From positions 65,128,982 through 65,192,981 of the forward strand of contig CM068831.1 of the NCBI GenBank assembly GCA_028554795.2: a stretch of 64,000 nt of DNA. The letters run 5' to 3'. Position numbers and translations under genes: made by a program. Positions 23,702 through 33,974 of this stretch are shown here, in pieces. The DNA is from Sinohyriopsis cumingii. Its lineage: Eukaryota > Mollusca > Bivalvia > Unionida > Unionidae. Position 1 is the stretch's first letter; the number at the start of each line of letters is the position of its first letter. The notes under the pieces are model-generated. The model worked only from the letters and a program-made list of their open reading frames with translations, was not told where the DNA came from and did not search any database.

Positions 23702-23974
23702 ATGTATTATCCAGAAGAAGAAGAAGAATTTTACGATGTCGGTGCAGCTGGTAGCGGTATTGGAAGTGGTATTGTTACTTGTCCTAGCAACATCATCAAT
23801 GACGTGCAACGACTAGAAGTTCTCATTGCAGGAAAACGAGCCGGTAATAATTCTCCGGAAATATTCAGTGAAGCAGCTGATAGTTGTAGACGATTATTTC
23901 AAGGCGGTATCATGGATATTGATGTTTACCGTGGTCTTATTGATGAAATTGCGGACGGCTACTACAGCGATTAA
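23702..23974 (+). CDS. small conserved acidic protein of element 2
   Basis: The 90-codon frame has an acidic start (YYPEEEEEFYD), a glycine-rich GAAGSGIGSGIV and a helical end with LIAGKRAGNNSPEIFSEAAD, CRRLFQGGIMDIDVYRG. The last part looks like a compact conserved domain. Function is unknown. It lies between the coiled-coil and minor-capsid-like genes. Confidence 0.5.
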   Translation: MYYPEEEEEFYDVGAAGSGIGSGIVTCPSNIINDVQRLEVLIAGKRAGNNSPEIFSEAADSCRRLFQGGIMDIDVYRGLIDEIADGYYSD

Positions 23975-24059
23975 ACGAATAACTAACATATAAGATGATC
24001 ATACATGACTCTCACCGCAGATCCAAGATGGTCAGAGTAATAAACTCACGATTACCTGT

Positions 24060-24387
24060 TTAGAGCGCGTATTACGGCGATGATGTTCAGGGATTATTTA
24101 CAAGGATAGATCCAAAAGCAGCTTCAGTCGCAAACCAATTGTCAATGAAAGCCATTGATGTTATTCGTGCAAAAGCTCCTGGTGCAATCAGCGATGTTTC
24201 TGGTAAAGCGTTCGCGGCAATCAAAGACAAAATAGCACGATTAATACGCAGCCGAAAGGTTGTTCAGCAACAACCAGCAAAATTACCAAGCACTGAAGTT
24301 ATGCCCGCGAATGTCAGTAAAATAATAAATCAGGCTGCAAATCAAAAACTAGCAGAGTTGGCTGGTGTACCTTCCGGTAAAAAATAG
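24060..24387 (+). pseudogene. minor-capsid-like protein of element 2
   Basis: The alanine- and lysine-rich helical protein contains SMKAIDVIRAKAPGAISDV, KAFAAIKDKIARLIRS and VSKIINQAANQKLAEL. It directly precedes the major capsid gene. Small basic, amphipathic proteins in this position in relatives are taken as minor capsid or core proteins; that role is inference. Element fossil. Confidence 0.45.
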
Positions 24388-24422
24388 AATAAAAAATATA
24401 CATGCAAGTCTGAAAGCAGGAA

Positions 24423-25860
24423 GTGGTCTTCGTGTTAGACGATAACAATTATAATAAAATGTTCAAGCGCATATCCAACACAGCATTTGACGTAGTTGCA
24501 CCAGTTCCCAAATATGAGTCTGTGCGTGATTATCAGTATTATTCTTATGACGCGCGCACACCAGACGCACGTGGAAGAATTGAATTACAAGTTCAGGATA
24601 CCGGCAGATATGTTCCACCTTCTTAAGCATTTATCGAAGTTGAAGGTAGACTCGCAAAAGCATACGGAATTGGTGATCGAGTTGGTTTTGTTAATAATGG
24701 CGTTATGTAACAGAGCTACATACTCTATTGATGGAAAGGATCTTGAATCGTGTCTTGAAAATGTCGATGTTGCCACGACGATACATGGTCTTGCAAGATA
24801 CTCCGATGACTACACAAGATTGGCTGCTCCAACAATGATGTTTACAAAAGACACATATGATCACTTAGAAAACAGAAACGTAAGAATGAATGCAGCTGGA
24901 ACCGAAGTTGCATCAATGAATAACGATTACAACATGGAGTTTACTGCACGTCAAGGATGTTAAACGACAATGAAGAGTTTTCATGCGCAATTCCACTGTC
25001 TCATATTTTTGGATTTTGCAAAGATGTTAGAAAGGTTATATTCGGCGCTAAACACACAATAGTACTTGTTATAAAACCCACTTACAGTGATGCAATATGG
25101 CATCCTGCTGAAGTTGATGATGGTAAAGTAACACTAACAAAACTTTCACTGTGAATGCCAGTAATGACTCCATCGCTTACTGTAGAACAGCGATTACTTT
25201 CTTTTATGAACACAGGTGTAAATCGATACTATTATGGCTTACAATGTCCACAGATAGTTCTCCCGTTAACACCGCTGATTTGTTCACGTGGCAAATAGCA
25301 TCACAATAGGGAGTGTCAGCACCACGACATATATTTGTTGCGCTTCAGGCAATCCACAGAGAAAACAGACAAGAAGGAAATCCAATGGTATTTGACCCAT
25401 TTGGAGTTTTTGTAGTTGTTATGAGGTTAAACGGACATCAAGAACCATCTGAAGAAATACTGCTGAATTTTGAGCATAGTCATGTTGCACGTGCATATCA
25501 TCGATTAGTATCATACATGGGACGCATGCAAAACATCGATACTGGTGTATAGATATCTCAGCGCGATTTTACAACACCGTATCCGATTTATTACTTTTCG
25601 CTTGAACATCTTGATTTATTCAGGTAATCTGTCGTTGATATACACTTTTGAGCTCGCATAGCTCGAGTACCACCAGGAGCAGTTGGTCCACCGGTTATTC
25701 CTGCTGGTGCTAGAGCAATCGCGGTCATACTCAGCGACAACGCAATGTTACTCGAAGGTGTTGGTGGTAGAATGAAAGTCTTTGATGCACCAGTGGAAAA
25801 TATGCAACGATTTAAAAACACGAGTATTATCATAAATGTCATCATATCATCATGTTAGTG
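24423..25860 (+). pseudogene. major capsid protein of element 2 (fossil)
   Basis: The N-terminal part has MFKRISNTAFDVVAPVPKYE with RDYQYYSYDARTPD. Near 25.0 kb, CAIPLSHIFGFCKDVRKVIF and GAKHTIVLVIKPTYSDAI match the first-jelly-roll end of the major capsid protein in adintovirus-like Polintons. MPVMTPSLTVEQRLLSFMN then opens the second half, with PRHIFVALQAIHRENRQEGN near 25.35 kb. Its wording differs from the major capsid protein of element 1, so the two are of different lineages. It is broken, with several breaks. Confidence 0.68.
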
Positions 25861-25929
25861 TCTGTCCGACTCCTTATCAGATTAAAAAACTACAATCCGC
25901 ATCAATAAAATACCGGAACCACAATAGTG

Positions 25930-26690
25930 TTAAAAAACAATCAAATCACAGGCAGTGAAAATAATCTGTCGATGACGGAACGTCAGCTTAAACATCTTAA
26001 TAAAGCTAAACAATCCAAAACTGGAATGCGAGTTAAACTTTACCATCGGAGCCATCAGCGACCCCGCTAAAACTGAAGGTATCTTTCCGTTACTCGTGGC
26101 AATACCAGTGTTGATAGCCGCTGGATCTCCAGCCGTTGAAAAAGCATCTGCGTTAGGTGCTGTTAGAACGTCCGCTGAAATGGCATTACAAAAACCAACG
26201 GGAAAGGGCATAAGACTTCCAGAAACTCATCGAGGAAAATGTCTAAGGCTTCCATGAACACTTCGTTAATTTCACCGATGTCAGATTTTGATTTACTTGA
26301 TACTGCTAAGCAACTAAACATTAAAAAAATTAGAGGTGTTTTTATGCGCGATGAGTTACCACAACAACCAAGCAACACCGAAGCTGGTATTATTAATCTC
26401 GATAATTCCACCGGGGTTGGAACTCATTAGGTAGCATACGCAATTGATCCCCGTGGAATTGTTTTAGACTCGTAAGGGTTAGCTGCACCGCAGGACTTTA
26501 TGCACTATGTCTCTGCGTACAAAGTCGGACACAGAGTTACAATCTGGTCTCAACGCTACCAACATAAACATTAACCGATCCACCAATATGCGGCCGTGAA
26601 GCATTTGCTGTACTTGACGCTGTTTCAAATACGCCATCGTTGCCACCTCACAAAATCGTATCTAATTATACAAGTCAACAGTTTGAGAAA
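25930..26690 (+). pseudogene. pVI-like segment and adenovirus-like protease of element 2 (fossil)
   Basis: The N-terminal part reads NLSMTERQLKHLNKAKQSKT, then a hydrophobic amphipathic stretch EGIFPLLVAIPVLIAAGSPA ending TGKGIRLP, as in pVI-like minor capsid proteins. The protease follows with SDFDLLDTAKQLNIKKIRGV, FMRDELPQQPSNTEAGIINL and GVGTH, where His would be the catalytic histidine. PPICGREAFAVLDAV then carries the cysteine region. The leader-plus-protease order repeats in element 1. Proteolytic maturation of the capsid is the expected role. Broken. Confidence 0.68.
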
Positions 26691-26719
26691 TGATTGATTT
26701 AGATCAGAAAAAAAAAGAA

Positions 26720-27684
26720 TAATGGTAGATATTTAAGGAAGATCCCGCGGTGATACTACTAAGAGTAAACAAAAGTTCGATGAATATATTTGTCAAATTA
26801 CGGGATTAAAGACAAACTCGCCGATATCATGAACCTCTCTGGGGTTGACCGAGATGAGGTTGTTTTTCAAGACCGATATGGCGTTTTAAAAACGAGTAAC
26901 ATCAAGTGGAATGACATAATTCGTAGGGTGCTACCACGGATAACATCCCTGTGTTTGCTGACGACAGTAGAATCAGAGACTTATAACCATCAGAGAAGAA
27001 ATTGCAGGAAGCGTTGCTAATCGTTTGAAGAATACCGGCGACACAATGACAGGTGAACTCAACATGAACGGAATTAAAATAGTCGAGCTAAGAGATCCAA
27101 GATCCGACGAAGATGCCGCAACAAATATGCAGACGTTAACTACAGCACCGTAGATGTTAAATTATCCACGTTAAGGGCCGAGTATGATGTTCACGTAAAT
27201 CCGTTTACAAATCTCCGTAGAAACTTTAGAAAACATAATGAAATCGCAGATGATTTCTTTGGCACCCCGTTGACCCCTGACGTGAAACTATGTGATGTCA
27301 AGACGAATATTGAAACGATTAAAAAAAACACAGGAAGATATCGTAAGTGGAATTCCTGATATTGTTAACAAAATTAATCTGATTAAAATTACAGTGTCAT
27401 CAGGATTCTCAACATGGTCACATCAAAATAATGCTATCAAACATACCGTGGAAGTCACTGGTGAGTACAGGTTGTCTCTGTTCAGCACTGCAAAATTTAG
27501 TATATACACCACATACCCTTGGCGGTATTCAACCGATACGTTTTCCGGGTCTGTATCTGTTGTGTTAAATAGCGGGAACGAAGAAACAGTTATACTGAAA
27601 TCAGCTGATCAGAAATTAACCGCAGCATCTTACTGTTGGTGTCTGAAATTTGTTGCCGAAACGCCTCAATTGGTTACTGTGTAA
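26720..27684 (+). pseudogene. tail-fibre-like protein of element 2 (fossil)
   Basis: The start resembles phage fibre N-termini (NLSGVDRDEVVFQDRYGVLK). It then has one collar repeat, NTGDTMTGELNMNGIKIVEL followed by DPRSDEDAATNMQTL, the same GDTMxGxLxM type as in element 1. The C-terminal head (about 27.3-27.68 kb, with ISGFSTWSHQ-like VSSGFSTWSHQNNAIKHTV and FSGSVSVVLNSGNEETV) is beta-rich and unlike the head in element 1. Receptor binding is inferred. Broken, few to several breaks. Confidence 0.65.
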
Positions 27685-27689
27685 AGTAT

Positions 27690-28184
27690 AATGGACGTGC
27701 AAAAATTTAGATATGATCAAGTACGTGAATTGCAAACAGCAGTATACAACGAAAGTAAAAACAATACCGAAGACGTGCAGTTTTCATCGATGTTGTTGTA
27801 TATTCAGTATCTACACTCGTTGCGTCCACCGGATTAGTGTTATCAGCGCTAACACCAGTGACAGTAGCAGTAGCAACGGTATGTGTTTCATCATCAGCAA
27901 CAATTGCTGCGGTTTTTAATATTATCGCGAAAAAGATATTCACGTGCACGAGCACAAAATTGCACGATTATGCTGTCCGATTACACACAGCAACACAAGC
28001 GTACGCTAAATTGTCGTCGTTGATATCATCAGGCCTTGACGATACGACGATATCCGATTCTGAATTTGATATAATGGTTAAAACATACAATGAAGTAATT
28101 GATTTAGATAACCATGATTTAAAAAAGGGGAGTTTAAAGAATGACAGAACTACTTCAAGACAGTCGCAAATACAAGTCAGCTGA
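27690..28184 (+). pseudogene. membrane/coiled-coil protein of element 2
   Basis: The first part reads MDVQKFRYDQVRELQTAV. A second open part starts with a long hydrophobic stretch, LSALTPVTVAVATVCVSSSA followed by TIAAVFNIIAKKIF. It ends in a helical tail YAKLSSLISSGLDDTTISDS with EFDIMVKTYNEVIDL. Short Polinton proteins with one or two transmembrane helices followed by 'ISDxEFxxI...Y' tails are known from relatives; their role is unknown. Broken. Confidence 0.5.
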
Positions 28185-28192
28185 AAACCACG

Positions 28193-28943
28193 ATGATATC
28201 AGTAAGCTCAACAAACCCTGAATTCAGTATTAATTTTCCAACCAGGATTCTGCTAAAAGAAATCACTCTTGCGCAGTTGCGAGTATACTACAGTTGGCCA
28301 AATATCAGGTCAAAATCATTTGGCGGTTTACAATCGAATAATTCTTTGGTATTTGCAAATAAAAATAAACCAGATGGAACACCTGACTGGGTAGTTGTTG
28401 AAACACCGACCGGCAGTTATCATATCGAACAGATCAATGACGAATTTCAACGTAGAATAAACTCTGTTACGGGGAAAGAATCCAAGATAGCCATAACAGT
28501 ACATGAACCAACACTGTCCGCAAGCGATAGAGATAAATTCTCCGGATTACGCGTTGATATCTATCAGTCATTGATCAGATCAGTGCTAGGATGGCCTGAA
28601 GTTGTTCCACCACTGCCTGCACCAATTACAGAACCAACGCGGGCTGATTTATGAATATTTCCCTAAAATACTTGAACAATGGAGAAAAACACTGCCGCCG
28701 GCAAGTATTCTCTGATACAACAATGGACAACACGGAGAAGGTCGTCATATTTCACCGGAAACCGTAAATATATCTTCAACGACCGCAGTCAATCTTGTAT
28801 ATGACGTAATCGTTTGGCAGCTATCAGACGAACACAGACGTATCAAATCAAGCATAGCAAGGATATATCTTATATACTTTTACACCGCATGTCCCACCCG
28901 GATATCTGATTGTGCAAGAACCAATCAATCCGAAATAAGCAAA
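28193..28943 (+). pseudogene. penton-like minor capsid protein of element 2 (fossil)
   Basis: The readable part starts VSSTNPEFSINFPTRILLKE, then EITLAQLRVYYSWPNI, TPTGSYHIEQINDEFQRRIN and LIRSVLGWPEVVPPL. Near 28.88 kb, YTFTPHVPPGYLIVQEP matches the 'YSF.P.VPPG' phrase of Polinton penton-like proteins and the partner gene in element 1. The opening, with 'L..Y.SWPNI' and 'GSY.I..IN.E.QR', is the usual N-terminus of that family. Broken, a few breaks. Confidence 0.6.
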
Positions 28944-31091
28944 AACGATCCTGTATCAATATGGCTATTTAAGAGTTCTTATGATAAAAAAATATGATCA
29001 GTTTGTACGATTTAACGGCGAAATATATCGTAAAGAATCTCTTAATGAAGAAATGAAAAATCTTGTGCAGAACTTTTCAATAGAGAATAATGAACAATTA
29101 CTAAATAATTGTTTCACCGTTCCGTCAGTTGCTGGGCACTTTGCAAGAGAAAAAAAATTCGTGGAAGCCAACACGATTTGAATTTCTCGAAGACGTACAA
29201 CTAAGCTGCTGTGAATACGGACACAGTGGATTGTGGAATACCAGGTATGACAGCAACGACGTTATCTCGGTTGATATGGTCGCGTGTTATCCGGGAAGTT
29301 TTATTGGTTACGGAGAGTGTTCTGGGTATTTTAAAAGATTTGGACAACCCACACACGAGATGACTAGAATATCGAATAAACGGAACCCTACCTGATTTTA
29401 CTCTGACTGGATTCGGCCGTATTGAGTCAATCGAGTTTGCTCAGGTCTTCATCCTATTTGTTATATTTGGTACAGTACACACTTTTCAGAAAAACGCTGG
29501 ACACCAATAGTGCTGTTACGATATATGCTTGATTGTAAAATAATAATATCGCTGATTGTAAGTGAGGCAATTATATCATACTGTCCTCAGACCGAAGTTT
29601 GGTTACCACCACATCAGAGTTCTGATGATGAAAATAAAACCGCAATTGATCTCGGTAGAAGAATAATCGGTAAATTTACTCAAGGCGGAGCATATGATCA
29701 TTAACGACATTATGCAAGATTGATCATAGACGATGTTGAATATGATTTTATAATTGCTGATGCAAGGACGAGAAATATATTTGTAAGTCGAGAAACGCTT
29801 ACTTGTCTAACGGAACACGATTAGGTACAATTGTTGATGACGAGTCACCTCAGTTTACTCATTTAAGATCTTCAATGCTTGCTTATGTTTCTATAACTTT
29901 ATTATCGATGATAAACAGATTCCCTGACACCTCGGTCAGAGTTTTACGGATTCATTCTACATCGAAAGAAAATATATAGAATTACTGACTCAATTTACAA
30001 CCACTGATGCATCTTGGGGTGAATGGAGAATAAAACAAGAAATGTTATATAATTATTTTGAATCCGCAGACGTTGAAATCAAAGATATTTGTTACAAAAA
30101 TAATCAGATATCAGAATTATCTTCTGCGACATCTGTGATGATCCAGTATCCAGACACAAGACGGTCCATCTAAATGGGCTGGGATGTTCTGGTAAAACAT
30201 CTCGAGTGATCGAACTATTTAGAAAGAGTTCGGATGATATGGTTGTTTTAACATCTACACACAGACTCGCAAGAGAAATGAAACAATGAGAAGTGCGATG
30301 ATGTACTTATCATAGCTTTTTTTCGATGGAAGGGATACGCATGGACTCCTGACCGAATGGGCGAGAAATACATTCCAAGGATCATCATTTGGGAGGAAGA
30401 AGTATGCACAGTGTCTTAATATACATTAAAAATGTTTCTTGATTCGCTGTTATTGAAAAATACAGCTGTGATCATGTGTGGCGATCATGGTCAACTACCG
30501 CCGTTTGTTGGGCCATCTCCACACGGGTGGCTAAATAATTTTTTAGATTATTACGAGGAGATAACTGATGATCATAGATATCTTGATGTAGAATTAAATG
30601 AGTTTAAGAAATTAATCAGACTACAACCGAATAAAATTCAGTGTGAAATAATGCGTACAATAATTTCAGAAACTTCCATGAACGATTTTCTGCAAGTGTG
30701 GAGACCAACTGATTTGATAGTGGCAAGTAGAAAGATAGTTCGCGATACACTTCAACAGCGGTTATTTCAGTTACATAAAGAAAAATGTTCAGATCTGCGT
30801 GTACCATTGTGTTATAGACCAGTTGATAAACGACGACAGAATATCGATGTTGATATAGCAGGACAGACTGAGAACACTGGACAACAAATTTTTACAAAAG
30901 TCATGTTACTGAAATAAAATTAGTCAATTCTTATCAATTTTTATGTGCTGAACACGAATATGACAGTCAAATTGCAAAATTGGCTCTAGTTTTTTTGTAA
31001 TCTGCAAGAAATTAATGTTTACATAACGAAATGCATTCCAATAGTAAAAGGTCAACTGTAATAGCCTACCTATAAAAAATCAAGTCATTGA

Positions 31092-32780
31092 CTACATCTT
31101 AGATTTCTTCGCCTGTCTCTTGTACAGCTGTTCGGGAGCATCTCTGAGGAGTGTCCAGCAGTAGTCAGCCAGCATTGTAGTGGACCATTTTCCCTGGTAT
31201 CTTTGTTCCACTGTTGCGATATCTTGATGAAAACGTTCGCCGTGTTCATCACTAACAATACCACAGTTGCTAGGAAAGAAATCCAAATGGGAATGAAGGA
31301 AGTGAATCTTTAGAGACATATTGCAGCCAAGTTTCTTATACTTCATCAACATGTCTTCTACTAGTTCCTTATAGTTTTCTGCCCTAACATTTCCGAGGAA
31401 GTTTGTAGAAACTAGGCGAAAAGCATTCCATGCTTGTTTCGCGTCACCTTCCAGCAAGTTGTTGAACCGGTCATCTTTGAAAAGCTCTCGAATCTGAGGA
31501 CCCACAAAAACTCCCTCTTTAATCTTTGCTTCGCTGAGTCGAGGGAATTTTTCATGCAGGTATCGGAATGCTGGCAAAGTCCGGTCAATGGCTTTCACGA
31601 AGTTCTTCATCAAACCTAGTTTGATGTGAAGGGGTGGTAGCAAGATTTTCTGAGCCTCAACCAGAGCTGGGTGTTGGATATTCTTCTCTCCAATGGCTAC
31701 ATTCTGCCTGTGAGTCCATTCCTTCCTCATGTACTGCATTTCCCTTGCTCGGCTATCCCACTCGCATAAGAAACACATGTATTTTGTATATCCTTGCTGC
31801 AGTCCCATTAAAAGGGCAACTACCTTCAAATCACCACAGAGGTGCCAGCTGTACTTGTTATACTCAATGGAATTCAGTAGCTGCCTTAAGTTATCGTATG
31901 TCTCTTTCATGTGGACAGCATACGCTACTGGAATAGATGGAAGAATGTTTCCATTGTGCAAAAGCACAGCCTTGAGACTCAGTTTCGAAGAGTCCACAAA
32001 TAGTCTCCATTCTTGTGGGTCATGAGTGATTTTTAAAGCATTCATGAGGCCCTCGATATCGGAACAGAATATCAGATTACTTTCCTTTCTGAAGAAAGGC
32101 TCCAATTGCTGGTGGCGCTTTCGATATGCAGTAATTGTGACATCTTCTTCTAGAAGATTCCATTGTTGGAGTCTTGATCCTAGCAATTCTGCCTTGTTCT
32201 TTGATAAGTCCAAATCACGAATCAGGTCATTTAGTTCTTCCTGTGTTATTCTGTGTGGGGTTGATGATGCACCACAGTGAAAATCTGGATCACTGCATGC
32301 TGATGGACCAGGAGAAGAACAGGTCGACTCACCTTTGTCTTCGTCAGATGAATCAAGAGAATATTCTGCTGGAGGTTCTGGAATAGGAAGTCCCTCACCA
32401 TGTGGAACTGGTCTCAATGCAGACGGAATGTTTGGGTAGACTATTCTCGACTTCTTTCGCTTCGTTATTCCGCCGGAAAGAGGAGGAACCAAGCAGAAGT
32501 AACAGTCATTTAGGTGGTTGCTTGGCTCTCTCCACACCATTGGGACTGCAAACGGCATTGATGACCTTTTGCAATTCAACCACTGTGAAAGCTGTGTTGT
32601 ACATGTAGCACAGCATATATGCGGAGCCCAAGGCTTGTCTTGGTCACCAACCTTGCATCCGAAGTAAAGATGATATGCCTTCTTCACTTGAGAATTGATA
32701 CTTTTCTTCTGGTTGGCAAATGTCACTTCCCCACAAATATAGCAAAAATTGTCCGCGGTATTAACACACTTTCGAGGCAT
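31092..32780 (-). CDS. transposase-like protein, 562 aa, intact
   Basis: The uninterrupted frame starts MPRKCVNTADNFCYICGEVT. N-terminal cysteine pairs (C13/C16, C57/C60, C93/C96) suggest zinc binding. After an acidic linker (residues 140-170), the core has EEWRLFVDSS-like PQEWRLFVDSSKLSLKAVLL (Asp263). Next are HLCGDLKVVALLMGLQ (Asp317), a CFLCEWDSR knuckle (C336/C339), LPPLHIKLGLMKNFVKA (His385), GVFVGPQIRELF and VSDEHGERFHQD (Glu512/515). The spacing of two aspartates, a CxxC knuckle and a late glutamate resembles a DDE transposase; that is inference. Near-identical multicopy proteins occur in cnidarian and arthropod genomes, but I know no superfamily name. Because the frame is open while its host element is decayed, it arrived later. 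Confidence 0.72.
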   Translation of the reverse strand: MPRKCVNTADNFCYICGEVTFANQKKSINSQVKKAYHLYFGCKVGDQDKPWAPHICCATCTTQLSQWLNCKRSSMPFAVPMVWREPSNHLNDCYFCLVPPLSGGITKRKKSRIVYPNIPSALRPVPHGEGLPIPEPPAEYSLDSSDEDKGESTCSSPGPSACSDPDFHCGASSTPHRITQEELNDLIRDLDLSKNKAELLGSRLQQWNLLEEDVTITAYRKRHQQLEPFFRKESNLIFCSDIEGLMNALKITHDPQEWRLFVDSSKLSLKAVLLHNGNILPSIPVAYAVHMKETYDNLRQLLNSIEYNKYSWHLCGDLKVVALLMGLQQGYTKYMCFLCEWDSRAREMQYMRKEWTHRQNVAIGEKNIQHPALVEAQKILLPPLHIKLGLMKNFVKAIDRTLPAFRYLHEKFPRLSEAKIKEGVFVGPQIRELFKDDRFNNLLEGDAKQAWNAFRLVSTNFLGNVRAENYKELVEDMLMKYKKLGCNMSLKIHFLHSHLDFFPSNCGIVSDEHGERFHQDIATVEQRYQGKWSTTMLADYCWTLLRDAPEQLYKRQAKKSKM

Positions 32781-32898
32781 TACTGTTCTTTATTGTACGT
32801 AAATGGATAAAATAATAAGTTTTATGTAACAGTAGCTTGAACTGTCTCGCACAACGTCTAAAATATTTTAAATGCTGAACCTATCTGATTGGGCTTTA

Positions 32899-33014
32899 TA
32901 TAGTACACTGCTTACGTCAGCTTCAGCAGCCGCCTGGCATTAGTATAATAGGCCTACACATGTATAGTACACTGCTGACGTCAACTTACTTCAGCAGCCG
33001 CATGGCATTAGTAT
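32899..33014 (-). promoter_or_regulatory. direct repeats with CRE-like site upstream of the 562-aa gene
   Basis: TATAGTACACTGCTTACGTCAGC...GCCTGGCATTAGTAT (32,899-32,946) repeats as TATAGTACACTGCTGACGTCAAC...GCATGGCATTAGTAT (32,963-33,014). The second copy holds a perfect TGACGTCA palindrome and both hold TATA-like starts. They lie 120-235 bp upstream of the minus-strand start codon. A promoter role is a guess. Confidence 0.4.
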
Positions 33015-33974
33015 TGCATTGCATCAGAAAATGATGCAATCAACTGTGGATGATGTGAGCATGATGGTATTATGCAATGTTACATCATTATTCCGGATGT
33101 TGCTGCAGTCCTACTGGAGAAATTTACACAGTGAAACATAGAAAATGAGGTATATGAATATCTTCAAAACGAGAGCCAATACAAATTTTTCACGGTTATA
33201 TTCGTGTTCGGCACACCAAAATACTACAGATTAGGGCCTTTTCAAGTCAGTAATGATTTCACTGTTGACCAGTGGAAACAGAATCTCGTATTAAATGATG
33301 TTGTCGCAGTTGATGTTAGTGTTGTTGAGGATGCGCTGAACGCGGATAAGACTCCATGGACACTGGGATACGCCTAGACAATTCACTCATCTCAAGGGTT
33401 AACCATCTCTAATACGCGAGTTTGGATCATCGATCATCGTGTCGAATGGTCAAACTTAATTTATCTCGCAGTGTCTCGAGTCAGAAGAATATATCAGCTG
33501 CGGAGAATTGTCATAGACGTTACAGAAACAATGTTGTTATTGACAGTGATACAGTAAGAAAAAAAATTAGCTGGTTATAGACATTGTGACAAAAAAAACG
33601 CAACTTTGATCTAGATGTTGAATTTATCATAGCGTTGAAACAACGGCATAATAATCGTTGTGCGAGCTGTAATACAGCAATGTTGTGGCAGTACTCGAGT
33701 ACTAATCTAAGACAATTTACCGTAGATAGAAAAGATAGCAGTCTTGATCATACACGCGAAAATATGATGCTGACCTGTCTTGAATGTAATCGACGTAACG
33801 GCGCTAATTAAGTGATCGCGGTGGTAACTGTGTGTCTTCAGGAATTACTTGTAACTGTTCACGTGTAAATCCACGTTGAGGAGCAGTTGAATCTAGTCTG
33901 TAGAGTGCGGGTCTACCCGTAGATGTAACCATACTGGAAATGTTATGTGTCATAATACTCTAGATAGGATCAGT

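Larger units (their letters stand above)
30941..33206 (-). mobile_element. DNA transposon with intact 562-codon ORF inserted in element 2
   Basis: Imperfect inverted ends are visible. The left end TGTGCTGAACACGAATATGA...AAATTGGCTCTAG (from about 30,941) is matched by the reverse complement of the right end, TGTGCCGAACACGAATATAA...TATTGGCTCTCG (to about 33,206). The similarity lasts about 50 bp. Helicase sequence of element 2 lies on both sides. The target duplication is unclear. The single gene runs on the minus strand. Two direct repeats at 32,899-33,014 lie upstream of the gene. Confidence 0.72.
28981..33812 (+). pseudogene. family B polymerase / SF1 helicase / HNH gene of element 2, split by a transposon (fossil)
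   Basis: Three parts lie in order. The polymerase part (28.98-30.0 kb) has DVISVDMVACYPGSFIGYGE (motif A-like), VSEAIISYCPQTEVWLP, IGKFTQGGAYDH and TDSFYIERKY (motif C-like). The helicase part has GLGCSGKTSRVIELFRKS (Walker A, 30.17 kb), STHRLAREMKQ, AVIMCGDHGQLPPF (30.47 kb) and RLQPNKIQCEIMR. Beyond the inserted transposon come TIHSSQGLTISNTRVWIID and NLIYLAVSRVRRIYQLRRI (33.4 kb). The HNH part follows: RHNNRCASCNTAMLW, FTVDRKDSSLDHTRENMMLT, CLECNRRNGAN (33.65-33.81 kb). I know this three-domain order from large proteins abundant in Rhizophagus (fungus) and some invertebrates. It is not the usual protein-primed Polinton polymerase. Broken, with many breaks. Confidence 0.75.

Noticed and set aside
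31092-32780. Host single-exon gene
   Set aside because: It is flanked by inverted repeats and interrupts a helicase gene of another element, so it is a transposon gene.
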